64,000 nucleotides of DNA from Haladaptatus halobius (GTDB taxonomy: Archaea; Halobacteriota; Halobacteria; Halobacteriales; Haladaptataceae): the NCBI RefSeq assembly GCF_020618475.1, contig NZ_CP085337.1, forward strand, positions 186,001 through 250,000. The letters run 5' to 3'. A program made the translations under genes and the position numbers. Below are positions 1 to 9,237 of this stretch, in pieces. The notes beneath the pieces are model-generated. The model searched no databases, had not been told where the DNA came from, and saw only the letters and a program-made list of their open reading frames with translations. Numbering within the stretch: the first letter of the stretch is position 1; the number at the start of each line of letters is the position of its first letter.

Positions 1-70
1 TAACCTCTACAGAGTAGGCATCGAACCTCAAATAGACAATTTAATTACAGAAAAATCCACGTGATCACGG

Positions 71-1576
71 TCAGTGCGTTGGGTTCTCAAGATTCATATA
101 GACGCTCTTAGTTTGTAAATAATGGTTAAGGGATTCTTCGCCGAGATCATTGCCAATACCTGACTCATTGAAGCCGCCATAGGGTGCCTCGGGGAGGATA
201 GGACCATAGTCGTTAACATAGACAATCCCGGCTTCAAGATCTGCGGCTGCGCGGTGGGCGAGCGAGATATCTTCGGTTCCGATACCGGCCGATAGACCGA
301 ATCTAGTATCGTTTGCTAGGTCGATACCTTCTTCGTAGCTACCAAACGTCTGGATAGTCTGAACTGGACCAAATATCTCCTCACAAGCGATACGCATGTC
401 ATTATCCACGTCGGTGAACACGGTCGGTTCGATATACCATCCGTGTTCAAGTGATTCAGCGGGCGTCCCACCACCATAAACAAGGTTCGAACCCTCTTGC
501 TTTCCAAGAGAAATGTACTTCTGGACGGACTCGTACTGGTCGGCAGTGGTCAACGGCCCCATTGTCGTGTCCTCGTCAAGAGGGTCTCCACAAGTATACT
601 CCTCGGCGGCCGCGAGGAAAGCGTCGAGAAACTCCTCGTAGATGTCCTTGTGGACGATGGTTCTTGAGAATGCATCGCAAATTTCCCCTGAACTGTAGTA
701 GATACCGTCGGCAATGGCCTGTCCGACTTTCGAGAGATTGGCGTCGGGAAAGACCAAGAATGGTGACTTACTACCGAGTTCCAAGGTTACTGGTGCAATG
801 TGATTCGCGGCACTTTGCATGACAAGTTCGCCGACCTTGCGACTGCCAGTGAACGATACCTTCTGAACGCCTCCGTGGCCGGTTAGCGCATTCCCTACAT
901 CACTTCCTATCCCAGGAACGACGTTGACGACTCCATCTGGGAAGATATCTGTCGACAGTTGCGCGGCGCGGATCGCTGTCAGCGGTGCATCCTGCGCTGG
1001 CTTCAGAACCGATGTGTTACCGGCTGCAAGAGCAGGCCCGAGCTTCCAGGTCAACGACCAAATAGGAAAGTTCCATGGGATTATCTGCCCAACCACGCCG
1101 AACGGTTCTTTGCGAGTATAGGCATGGAGATCCTCACCGGCGGCGATTTGATCGCCTTTGATGGTTCGACAGAGCGAGGCATAGTAGTCCAGGGTATCGA
1201 ACGCTGCCTGAACTTCTCCGCGAGCCTGTTTGATGGGTTTGCCGGTGTCAAGGCACTCTAGTCGGGTTAGTTCGTCTTCGTGATCTCGTAACTCGTTAAC
1301 CCACTTACGAAGCATCGTCACCCGCTCAGCGGGCAGAGTCGCCGCCCACTCACGGTCGTAGGCGTCCCTGGCCGCCTTGACCGCAGCATCGACGTCATCA
1401 CTGTCACAGACGGGAATCGCCGTGATTGGACGAGTCACCGCCGGGTCAATGGTCTCGATAGTCACGTCCTGGTCAGGGAAATACTGCTCCCCGTCTATCC
1501 AAGGAGTGAACTTTGTATCGGTCGTTACCTCCGTAATTGCGTCTTCATGCGCGGTTAGGATGTCTGAATTATCCAT
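71..1576 (-). CDS. NAD(P)-dependent aldehyde dehydrogenase
   Basis: This 501-residue protein has the usual length of the aldehyde dehydrogenase superfamily, which oxidises aldehydes to carboxylates with NAD(P). Visible family landmarks are the PWNF segment (Asn169), the FTGS cofactor loop (242-245), the general-base Glu266 in LELGSK and the nucleophile Cys300 in SSGEICDAFSR. The glycine usual after LELG is Ser here, a minor variation. The gene lies just downstream of a solute-binding protein and near other catabolic genes, so a substrate from that pathway is likely, but the aldehyde cannot be named. Betaine-aldehyde or semialdehyde substrates are both possible. Confidence 0.93.
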   Translation of the reverse strand: MDNSDILTAHEDAITEVTTDTKFTPWIDGEQYFPDQDVTIETIDPAVTRPITAIPVCDSDDVDAAVKAARDAYDREWAATLPAERVTMLRKWVNELRDHEDELTRLECLDTGKPIKQARGEVQAAFDTLDYYASLCRTIKGDQIAAGEDLHAYTRKEPFGVVGQIIPWNFPIWSLTWKLGPALAAGNTSVLKPAQDAPLTAIRAAQLSTDIFPDGVVNVVPGIGSDVGNALTGHGGVQKVSFTGSRKVGELVMQSAANHIAPVTLELGSKSPFLVFPDANLSKVGQAIADGIYYSSGEICDAFSRTIVHKDIYEEFLDAFLAAAEEYTCGDPLDEDTTMGPLTTADQYESVQKYISLGKQEGSNLVYGGGTPAESLEHGWYIEPTVFTDVDNDMRIACEEIFGPVQTIQTFGSYEEGIDLANDTRFGLSAGIGTEDISLAHRAAADLEAGIVYVNDYGPILPEAPYGGFNESGIGNDLGEESLNHYLQTKSVYMNLENPTH

Positions 1577-1621
1577 GTATCTATTGGTTTGAGGGGAAAT
1601 CAGCTGACTGTGGCGATACCG

Positions 1622-2791
1622 TCATGATCGTTTGAGCTTTTCGAATTTTCTACTAAACGTATCGGAGTAATCCGAGAGGTATTCATAGTCAGGGAAGTGG
1701 AAATCTTTGTACTCCTGGTTGGTTGAGGGGAAGCCAGCCTCCTGTGCGGCCTGAGAGTGCTCGGCGTTCTTATTAGCGAGTAGCTGATGGCTAGTCTTGC
1801 CCCACTTGTTCTGAACGTCCGTCCGGAGCATGAAGTTGAGGAAGTGTTCGGCCATCTCGCGTTTATCTGTGCCACGAACGACGCCATAATGGTCGTAGTA
1901 TCCCGTTGTCGTCTCCGGGAGCGTAACCGATATCCAGTCGTTATCGGCCTTACGTCCCATCGAGACGCCAAAATATGTCTGGGCAGCGTTGGCGATGCGC
2001 AGTTGCATCTGCTGCCATCGTTCAGCACCCGTGCTGTAGAATGAGGTTGTGTTAAAATCTTTTACCCTTTTGAACGGCACCTTGTGGTGCTGTTTATTGT
2101 AAATCTCTTCAACCCCTGGCATTTGGTCGGCGACGATAGCAGCGATGTGTATCGTGTACGCGTAGAAGCCGCCGTCCATTGTCAAGCGTGTGTCATTGTC
2201 AATGAGGGTTTGCCAGTCGTTAATGTCGTAGTTGATTTTCTGGTTGTTATACATTACAGCGACGGGAGCACCGTCGAACGGGGCTCCATACTTCGTCGAC
2301 CGAAGATTCTTGATGTAGGGATACACCTTTTTCAGATTCGGTATGTTTTCCTTTCGAATTTTGAGGAAGAGGTCCTCTGCTTGCGCCTGATTATACATCT
2401 GTCCCTCTGTGACTGCGATGTCGTAAGGCGGATCGTCCTCAGGAGCGCTTTTGATTTTTGAAATAATCGCACTCCACCCGGGCACGAGCTTAACAGTCGT
2501 ACCAGTTTCCTCCTCGTACATCCGTTTGATAGTATTCTTGAAATAGGTATGGTATTGGCCACTCCAGACAGCCACCTTAAGTGACTGGTCAGTCGTTGTG
2601 CCAGAACTACCACCGCTACTGCCACCTCCATCGCCACTGGATTCGCCTGAACAGCCAGCGAGTAGCGAAGCGGACGCTCCTGCCATCGAAAGCAGGAATG
2701 TCCGCCGCTTTTGGATGTTGTGCTCCCTATCATCGGAGCCCGAGGATGTCGTCTCGCCGTCGGACTCACTCTGTGAGGTATGTCCACTCAT
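1622..2791 (-). CDS. ABC transporter solute-binding lipoprotein, Tat-exported
   Basis: The N-terminus carries a twin-arginine signal (KRRTFLLS, Arg29-Arg30), a hydrophobic stretch and the lipobox LAGC (Cys47), followed by a Gly/Ser-rich linker typical of haloarchaeal anchored receptors. The remaining 330 residues look like a family 1/8 extracellular solute-binding protein of the spermidine/putrescine type. It would capture a solute outside the cell for an ABC importer. No permease or ATPase gene is visible nearby, so it is either an orphan or uses a transporter encoded elsewhere. A TATA-like sequence lies about 30 bases before the start. Confidence 0.85.
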   Translation of the reverse strand: MSGHTSQSESDGETTSSGSDDREHNIQKRRTFLLSMAGASASLLAGCSGESSGDGGGSSGGSSGTTTDQSLKVAVWSGQYHTYFKNTIKRMYEEETGTTVKLVPGWSAIISKIKSAPEDDPPYDIAVTEGQMYNQAQAEDLFLKIRKENIPNLKKVYPYIKNLRSTKYGAPFDGAPVAVMYNNQKINYDINDWQTLIDNDTRLTMDGGFYAYTIHIAAIVADQMPGVEEIYNKQHHKVPFKRVKDFNTTSFYSTGAERWQQMQLRIANAAQTYFGVSMGRKADNDWISVTLPETTTGYYDHYGVVRGTDKREMAEHFLNFMLRTDVQNKWGKTSHQLLANKNAEHSQAAQEAGFPSTNQEYKDFHFPDYEYLSDYSDTFSRKFEKLKRS

Positions 2792-2817
2792 ACCGTAACT
2801 GTATATGAATCAATATT

Positions 2818-2828
2818 CTCATATAAGT
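2818..2828 (-). promoter_or_regulatory. TATA box of the solute-binding protein gene
   Basis: On the minus strand the sequence acttatatgag is centred about 32 bases upstream of the ATG at 2791. This is close to the spacing expected for a haloarchaeal transcript with little or no leader. It also supports the chosen start. Confidence 0.5.
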
Positions 2829-2829
2829 C

Positions 2830-3390
2830 TTTTGCGGCATAGGATACAACTAAGAATTTCGCCATCTCTTACCGACATTCTAGCTATCCGTCTGTCTAGT
2901 CAGTACATCGATTCAATAAGCGTCATCATCAGGGATCCTGTAATGTTGATCACATAAAGTGTTTCCACATAGAACAACGAGTACCGGCTGTACCCTTAGA
3001 ATGTAAATTAACTTACCACCAGTGGATGGAAGTCATTCAATAGTGGAGGGAAAACAATTTTTCCAAATTCGTCCTCGTGAGTAGATGACTGTTAGCCAGG
3101 GTAAAGATGAGAAGACGCCGTCAACTTCGACGATGGCCCAATCTCGGTATTACGACTTTGCTATCCTCTTTTACTTGATGAGAGTTATAATGTTCTCGTT
3201 GAAGGAGTAGGAGCGTCAGACCTCTTTGGAGTTGAATTGATTGGGACAGTCTTAAATACCCAGTTTTAAGAAACAATTAGGCCGTAAATTGCGTTGGTGA
3301 TGACGCTCACAGACCTTTATAGCAAGTACTTCATACCGAATCTCGAAGAGTGGTTAGGCCATATTCAGTGGTTAGACCACTAGTCGTAAG
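2830..3390. other. Intergenic, no clear gene
   Basis: No convincing gene is seen. Two very short plus-strand reading frames occur (3085-3210, 41 codons with a hydrophobic C-terminal half; 3299-3382, beginning MTLTDLYSKYF), both too short to judge. They could be leftovers of deleted genes, for instance the transporter subunits missing next to the solute receptor, but nothing proves this. Confidence 0.4.
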
Positions 3391-3753
3391 TCAGACACTA
3401 ACAACGATGTCCTCACCGTCGACTCGAACTGGATGAGAGGGAAGTTGTGCATTCGAAGTTAATGATTCACCGTTTGTGACGTTATACTCCCACCCGTGCC
3501 AAGGACAGCTCAGAATCTTGTCTTCACTACACCACTCCATGCATACTTTGAGATTTTCCTGGTCGTATTCGGCGGTCCAGGTACCGGTCAAGGTACCTTC
3601 ACAGACCGGGCCAGCTTGGTGGGCACACCAATTCGTGTATGCCTTGTACTCACCGTCGACGTTGAAAACAGCGATTTCGCGTCCTTCGATTTCGACCAGC
3701 ATTCGCTCACCTTTGTTCAGTTCGTCTGCTCGTGCGACCACATGTTCTTTCAT
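3391..3753 (-). CDS. Rieske [2Fe-2S] ferredoxin-like protein
   Basis: A 120-residue protein with both halves of the Rieske cluster-binding motif: Cys43-x-His45 in NWCAHQAG and Cys83-x2-His86 in LSCPWHGWEY. These bind a [2Fe-2S] cluster through two Cys and two His. The distance between the halves (about 38 residues) is longer than usual because of an insert around 58-80. The protein has no oxygenase catalytic domain, so it is more likely an electron carrier or NirD-like subunit. It lies 52 bases downstream of the amidohydrolase gene on the same strand, and the two are probably cotranscribed. Confidence 0.9.
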   Translation of the reverse strand: MKEHVVARADELNKGERMLVEIEGREIAVFNVDGEYKAYTNWCAHQAGPVCEGTLTGTWTAEYDQENLKVCMEWCSEDKILSCPWHGWEYNVTNGESLTSNAQLPSHPVRVDGEDIVVSV

Positions 3754-3805
3754 GGTTCACTCTAGTAGTTGCTTCATCCTCACGTGAGTAGGTCGTCTGT
3801 CCGTT

Positions 3806-4909
3806 TCACAAGTCAAGTTGGAAGGCCTCTACAGGGGTATCATATAGAACTTTCCGACGATCCTCCTCTGTGAAATAGTGTTGTAAGTACTTGTCGAGCT
3901 CATCGAGTGCATCGAAGTCCCAATGAGGGTAGTCGGTGGCGAACATGATGTTGTCTGTACCCATGATTTCGAGCATCCTCGCCATGTCTTCAGAGTCGTT
4001 CGGTTCACCGAGAGGCTGGTTGGCGAAGTAGAACGACTCACGGATGTACTCCTCTGGTGTCTGCTGCAGCAATGGCACCTCGCTCCGACGCATGTGATAT
4101 ATCTTATTCATCCGGTGCATCATGTAAGGAACCCAGCCGAGGCCTGCTTCGAGAAAGACCCAATTGAGATCCGGGAACTTCTCCGGCGCACCTTCAGCAA
4201 TAATACTCGTCAGTGTCATCATTTGCTGCCAGGTATGGGCGACGCTATGAACCTCGAAGAATTTGTTGAAACCCCGGTTCTGCATCGGGAAGTCAAACAT
4301 GAACTCCTCGGCGTTACCGTGGAACGCAATTGGAAGGCCGTTGTCCTCAGCAGCCTGGTAGATAGGATCGTACTTTGAATCCCCTAGAGGTGGATGCTCA
4401 CCGCTTGACCCGACATACAGGCCAACGACTTGATCTTCTTGACCCATCTTATCGATTTCCTCTGCAGCTTCATGGGGCTTCTGAGTTGCGACGGCAGCCA
4501 GACCTAGAAAATCGTGATCGTCTATGTACTTGTCCAACAGAAGCCGATTATACGCCCGCATAAGCTCCATTGCCAGGTCCGGCTGAGAGAACTTCCCTAG
4601 TGGTTCGAAGGTATTGATGATCGGATAGTCGATGTCGAATTCTCGCTGAAACTGGGAGATATCCTCAGCGTCAGTAAATTTTGAGAAGTTGTCCTTGATC
4701 TTGCCGCCCATCCGCTGATCCCAACTACTCGATGGGAAAATAGGGTGTGGAGAGTCAGTGATACTGGAAGCATACGGTTCGTCCATGTACTGTGCAACCT
4801 CCTCTTCGGGCACGGTCATATGGACATCGGTATCCACTACGGTCGTCTCTGCCAGAGTCGAATTGGTGGCTTTTTGTGCCATACACTTCCTCACTTCTGG
4901 GTCGTTCAT
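3806..4909 (-). CDS. Amidohydrolase-2 family metal-dependent hydrolase/decarboxylase
   Basis: A 367-residue TIM-barrel amidohydrolase of the ACMSD/LigI/LigJ/gamma-resorcylate decarboxylase group. Early metal-ligand motif Asp28-x-His30 (VDTDVHM), a mid-barrel FHGN histidine, HSVAHTW and the late FATDYPHWD aspartate motif are all present. Members decarboxylate or hydrate ring-cleavage products or aromatic acids. With an RraA-like aldolase about 5 kb away, a role in dicarboxylate or aromatic breakdown is a reasonable inference; substrate unknown. ATG codons at residues 1 and 10 are both possible starts. The Rieske gene follows it. Confidence 0.85.
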   Translation of the reverse strand: MNDPEVRKCMAQKATNSTLAETTVVDTDVHMTVPEEEVAQYMDEPYASSITDSPHPIFPSSSWDQRMGGKIKDNFSKFTDAEDISQFQREFDIDYPIINTFEPLGKFSQPDLAMELMRAYNRLLLDKYIDDHDFLGLAAVATQKPHEAAEEIDKMGQEDQVVGLYVGSSGEHPPLGDSKYDPIYQAAEDNGLPIAFHGNAEEFMFDFPMQNRGFNKFFEVHSVAHTWQQMMTLTSIIAEGAPEKFPDLNWVFLEAGLGWVPYMMHRMNKIYHMRRSEVPLLQQTPEEYIRESFYFANQPLGEPNDSEDMARMLEIMGTDNIMFATDYPHWDFDALDELDKYLQHYFTEEDRRKVLYDTPVEAFQLDL

Positions 4910-5565
4910 AATAAACCTTGTTCGTAATTGCCCACTATCATGCCCGGTGTTTCTCGATTTCGGTTCTTTATCGCGGAATTCCTATTCTTAACACCGAATG
5001 CAATACAAAGCCGCTCTTTCGAGAGATTAACAAGGAAGAGAGGGAAAATGATTCTGCCATTTCAGGCGGCCGTGTATTCACTATTACGAAATAACTGTTG
5101 AAATCGTTGATTGGGAACTACAGACGCCTAGCTGCTTGTATTAGGCTCTTTAACCGCAATCCATCTCATCTCAATCGGCAAAGTGATCAAAACAAGGAGT
5201 GTGACTGTCTCTCAACCGATTTCACTCTGTTTCCATTTTCTCCTGATATTCTATAATTCGGAATCGCTCCTTTGATGTCCCCCCTCTTTCCATTACACTC
5301 ATAGAGATGTAATCGAACGTCTGAACCAATTATGAAACCGAGGAGGCCGATGGTGAACGCATACAGCGGAATGAGGTAGCGCCAGACCTGACCTAGCGTC
5401 TAACTGCTATGCCTCCCTACCGATCTTGACTGGTTCGATGTCGTCAAGTGTGGCTTCGAGTTCCGCAATGTTCTGTTCGTTGTTAGTGACCCCCGTTCTC
5501 GATAGTGAGTCTCTCTTTCGACCCCATCGTCGTCCCTCTCCCTAGAACGCTGGAAGGTACATTGC
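4910..5565. other. Intergenic with a possible membrane-protein remnant
   Basis: No intact gene is seen. On the minus strand, around 5190-5400, an open frame without a start codon encodes a hydrophobic stretch (YLIPLYAFTIGLLGFII) and then a polar tail, as a decayed transporter or membrane protein might. Around 5405-5500 another minus-strand stretch is open but unrecognised. Both lie just past the broken SMC-like gene and may be part of the same eroded locus. Confidence 0.35.
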
Positions 5566-6895
5566 TTAGACGATACGCAATAGCATGACTGTTACGAACG
5601 TCTTGAAATAGTCGATGAGCGTGGCAATCCGGTTGAAATCAATCACTTCGAACGAATCGAGTAGGATAAACGGTACTTTTTTATGGACATCGTAGATGAG
5701 ATAACCGGCAAGTGCGAAGATAAGACTGGTAACTTCCCGCTCACTCTTACTGAGATGGTCGATCGTATCCTCGTAGGTTGCCCTCGATTCAGCGCTACGG
5801 ACAACGTGCAAGTTGAAGATGGTTTTCGTAACTTTCCATCGTCCCTCCCGGACGTCTGTTTTTCGACCTCTGTTCCACACGTCCAATAAACGACTACCTC
5901 CGTGTCATCGACGAGTTGGTCGGTGATAGAATCACTCGACGATGATGCCACTTCGTCTGCCTAGAGTGCCTCACGCAGTTCCGGGCTCGTTCCCTCCAGC
6001 ATCTCGTCGTTGAACTGGATGATCGTCTGGAGTTCGGACATCGTCGATTCTAACCATTGTTTTCGCTCATGGCGCTGCTGGATTTGTTCTTCAAGGGCGC
6101 CTTTTCCTCGTCCGGTGTAGCAGGTGGGTCGGTATCCTTCGCTTCGAGTTCGGTCGCTTCGTGTTCGAGTGCCTCGATACTCTCTTCTTCTGTCGAAATC
6201 CTAAAACGGATATCTTCGAGGCGAGAGCGAGTGTCGCTTAGTTCGTCGAGTTTCGTCTCAAATTCGGCCTTTTCCGACTTCGTCTCACCGATATCGGCAT
6301 CCGCGTCTTCAAATTCAGCTTCTTTCTCCGCCAGTTCAGCCTGCTTCTCCTCGATATCGGTTTCTAACCGCGTCCGTTCTTCTTCGAGGCCGAGCAGTTG
6401 CTGTTTGATCGAGTTGAACTCGGCGAGTTCGTCGTCAAGCTGGCGCTTCTCGGTTTCTAACTGCTCAATCTCGGCCTGAATCGCGTCCGTATCGACAGGC
6501 AGCATGATGAGGTCGCGGAGATCGTCGCCACGGGCGACTGCACGACGGGCTTCGTTCGATTCGAGCAGGAACGCGAAGAGATCCGCGAGTTCGGGATCGG
6601 CGAGACACGGATCGCCACTCATCGTGACAGCTTCATTCTGGCGTGTGAGCGTTCGTGTGTAGGTATTGTCACCCATCATCAGTTCGACCATCCCTTCGTC
6701 GGCAGAACCTTTCAGCGATGACTAGTCGCTGCCAAGCGCCACCATAATCGCTTGGAGGAGGGACGTTCGATTTGTCGCGTTGCGACCGGTGAGAGCTGTC
6801 ACTCCCGGGGAAAGGGTGGCTTTCGTCTCGTCGTTGCCACCGATGTTCCGGGCGGTCAGGTCAACCTCAGCCAAGTCTTTCTATGCTAATTCCAT
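5566..6895 (-). pseudogene. Decayed archaea-specific SMC-related gene (Sph3-like)
   Basis: Reading from 6895 downward, pieces of one haloarchaeal SMC-like ATPase appear in order. First comes an N-terminal segment with the degenerate Walker A region GRNATNRTSLLQAI. Next is a 213-residue piece whose second half is Glu/Lys-rich coiled coil, then the hinge-like VVYWTCGTEVEK zinc-hook region, and finally the C-terminal FALAGYLIYDVHKKVPFILL segment with the LLDSFE Walker B region. In-frame TAG stops at 6881, 6721 and 5961, at least two frame changes and an internal deletion make it non-functional. Intact relatives have about 650 residues. In Haloferax such a gene sits beside rdfA, a cell-shape gene; no rdfA is visible here. 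Confidence 0.85.
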
Positions 6896-6994
6896 ACGCA
6901 ATCGTTGTCCTCCTCCAGTATAAAAGGTTCATCTTCAGGGATGTGCCATTACAGGCCCATCTCTGTAATAGATGGCGAAAATTTCGAAGCTAAA

Positions 6995-7201
6995 ATGGTG
7001 ACACAGACCGTTGAGTTAGCTCACAATGGGAGGAAAGTCACAATCACCGTTTTGAAGGAGTCCATCAATAGCGGAGGAGTGGCCGCGCGTATTCCATACA
7101 ATGCGGACATCGACAATCAGTTGAAAGCAAGCCAAGGTGAACTTGGTTCCGACTATATTGAATTCGAACTTGCAGATTATTACGAGCTATATTTCCGCTG
7201 A
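6995..7201 (+). CDS. Small hypothetical protein
   Basis: A 68-residue protein beginning MVTQTVELAHNGRKVTI, not recognised. The frame is open further upstream to an ATG at 6905, but a good TATA-like sequence (agtataaaagg, 6917-6927) sits inside that extension. The real start is therefore probably 6995, or 6941. The predicted protein is mixed beta/alpha, acidic at the C-terminus and without membrane segments. It stands alone between a pseudogene and the SDR gene, so a fragment of something larger cannot be excluded. Confidence 0.4.
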   Translation: MVTQTVELAHNGRKVTITVLKESINSGGVAARIPYNADIDNQLKASQGELGSDYIEFELADYYELYFR

Positions 7202-7336
7202 GCCAGTCGAGCGTTACAATCCTGTGAGTGTTATGGTCACGAACAAACCGTCGACGTCCGTTTCAATAATAATGGACTATCTAGCGCCGATGGTGAGGGT
7301 TTCCAAGTGTCAATGGCTTCTCACCCATGAAAAGGA

Positions 7337-7345
7337 CTAAATACT
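7337..7345 (+). promoter_or_regulatory. TATA box for the SDR epimerase gene
   Basis: The sequence ctaaatact is centred 29 bases before the ATG at 7370. This fits a leaderless haloarchaeal transcript and favours that ATG over the one at 7358. Confidence 0.5.
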
Positions 7346-7369
7346 ATCCTGCTCGATTTGCCGCCATCG

Positions 7370-8266
7370 ATGGCAGCCCAAAAAGTCCTAGTGACGGGTC
7401 CGTTCGGCGAGGCAGGAGAAGCGATCCTCAACTACTTAGCCGACAAGGAACAGTACAACTTCACGTATCTCAACCGGAGCGATCATCCGGACTATGAGAC
7501 GCACGTTGCAGATATCGCTGATTACGAAGCAATGCGACCGGCTTTTGAGGGGCAGGACGCTGTAATCCATCTTGCCGCACAGTCGGATGCAGGCGCGGAT
7601 TTCGAAGATATCATCGAACCGAACATCGTAGGGACGTACAATGTCCTTAAAGCAATGAAAGAAGCCGGCGTTGAGAAACTCATATACGCGTCCTCGCAGC
7701 GTGTAATGGGACTGTACGAGGAGGAACAGGCGCCAGAGCTCTACGGGGAGGACTATCCAAGCGAGTATGACCCGCTCCGGCTTACTCATGAGACACTTCC
7801 GAAGCCCGACGGCTACTATGGTGCGTCGAAGATGTTCGGCGAGCATATCTGCCGGGTACACGCCCGTCGTGACGGTGCCCCTGAGCAGGTGTACTCCCTC
7901 CGGATTTCGAGTGTTAGAACCGAGAAGTACGACCATCCCTACGGTGACGCTGAACGCGGCGTTGACCGGGGCGAGGAATATAAAGTGGATGATGATGAGG
8001 TCTGGGATCAGTCTCAGACAGGCTCATGGGAGCGCGGCAGTGAGGAGTACGAGGAGATGGTAAGTCGGCTCAAGGCGTCGTGGACATCCCAGCGCGATTT
8101 CGCGCATCTGCTAGAATGCTGTCTAGAGGATCAGGACGTTACCTATGATACGTTCTATGCGGTCAGCGGAAACGACGCCCGATGGTTCGGCATTGAGCAC
8201 ACGAAGGCCATGCTCGGTTATAAACCGCAAGACAACGGCTCCGAGTGGGACAGCCCTCCAAAGTGA
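7370..8266 (+). CDS. NAD-dependent epimerase/dehydratase (extended SDR)
   Basis: A 298-residue extended short-chain dehydrogenase. Visible are the nucleotide-binding GxxGxxG loop (VTGPFGEAG, residues 8-16), the HLAAQSD segment, the YASSQ serine region and the catalytic Tyr150-x3-Lys154 (YYGASK). Such proteins act on sugar nucleotides or free uronates; the length and the SSQRVMG region resemble uronate-dehydrogenase-like SDRs. The TATA spacing supports the start. It is followed by a convergent IclR regulator gene, which may control the local catabolic genes. Substrate not assignable. Confidence 0.85.
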   Translation: MAAQKVLVTGPFGEAGEAILNYLADKEQYNFTYLNRSDHPDYETHVADIADYEAMRPAFEGQDAVIHLAAQSDAGADFEDIIEPNIVGTYNVLKAMKEAGVEKLIYASSQRVMGLYEEEQAPELYGEDYPSEYDPLRLTHETLPKPDGYYGASKMFGEHICRVHARRDGAPEQVYSLRISSVRTEKYDHPYGDAERGVDRGEEYKVDDDEVWDQSQTGSWERGSEEYEEMVSRLKASWTSQRDFAHLLECCLEDQDVTYDTFYAVSGNDARWFGIEHTKAMLGYKPQDNGSEWDSPPK

Positions 8267-8309
8267 CCGCCAAGTGCCAGGCAAGGGCTACCATGCTTAA
8301 TTGTCTCGG

Positions 8310-9086
8310 TTACCCATACTGCCTAATTTTCAGCTCGATAATGTTCTTTCTATTGAGGAGTGACGGCGCGAGTTCCTCTTCAATGCGCTCGGGCGTAATC
8401 CGACTGAGTGGGCCGCTGATGCTTATTGCGCCGATCGCTCCGTCAGGTTCAGAGATGATCGCCGTGCCGATGGCGCAGACACCCGGAAAGTGTTCTCCCT
8501 GATTGATTGAGTAGCCGCGTTCACGGATTGTCTCTAACTCCTCGTGGAGGATATCCTCGTCGGTGATTGTATCGTCGGTCAGCGCTGGGAGCCCCCATCG
8601 GTTAATAATTTCTGTGACACGCTCCTCTGAGAACTCTGCGAGCATCGCCTTGCCTGTCGCGGTTAAGTGGAGGTAGAAATGATCCCCGAGCGATGCATCA
8701 TCGTCGATCGACTTCGGACTCTCGGATTTGTACAGCTGAACTGCGTATCCATGTTCTTCGACGGTGACGTTGGTGTGTTCTCCGGTTTCCGCTTGCAACT
8801 CGTCGAGTTCGGACTTAGCTGCATTATAGAGCGCCATCTCGTCCCGTCGCTCACCCCCTGTCTGTAGAAATTTGAAACTACATCGGTACTCGTCGCCGTC
8901 TCTGACAATGTACCCCGTATCGGTGAGTGTCGAGAGGTGGATGTGGGCCGTACTCACCGCTAAATCTAAATCATCGGCCGTCTCTGAGAGTGTCGCCCCG
9001 TCAGATTCACGAAGATATTCAATGACGTCGAAAGCTTTTTTGATGCTCTTTAGCCCGCGTGCGTCCGAGTCGTTCGACCTGGTCAT
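8310..9086 (-). CDS. IclR family transcriptional regulator
   Basis: A 258-residue protein with an N-terminal winged helix (about residues 12-75; LKSIKKAFDVIEYLRE, then the SETADDLDLAVSTAHIHLS recognition region). A C-terminal IclR effector domain follows (about 90-250; YSINQGEHFPGVCAIGTAI and GAISISGP are characteristic). IclR proteins sense small aromatic or carboxylic metabolites and usually regulate adjacent catabolic genes. Here the neighbours are the SDR and the RraA-like gene, and the TctABC transporter is near, so control of this cluster is the natural inference. Confidence 0.92.
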   Translation of the reverse strand: MTRSNDSDARGLKSIKKAFDVIEYLRESDGATLSETADDLDLAVSTAHIHLSTLTDTGYIVRDGDEYRCSFKFLQTGGERRDEMALYNAAKSELDELQAETGEHTNVTVEEHGYAVQLYKSESPKSIDDDASLGDHFYLHLTATGKAMLAEFSEERVTEIINRWGLPALTDDTITDEDILHEELETIRERGYSINQGEHFPGVCAIGTAIISEPDGAIGAISISGPLSRITPERIEEELAPSLLNRKNIIELKIRQYG

Positions 9087-9237
9087 ACTTGCTACTTGAT
9101 CTAGGGTCTCTTAAGCCCTGCGAGGAATTACAACATTATCGAATCGTCTCTCGAATCGACCTTTCGTGGACGGTAGATGGCAGCTATCGAGGGAAGACTA
9201 CTGTGAAAAACACCTGAAAACAAGCCGTGTCTACCGA

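Noticed and set aside
6057-6479. Open frame encoding a serine-rich protein on the plus strand
   Set aside because: It is the antisense shadow of the Glu/Lys-rich coiled coil of the decayed SMC-like gene.
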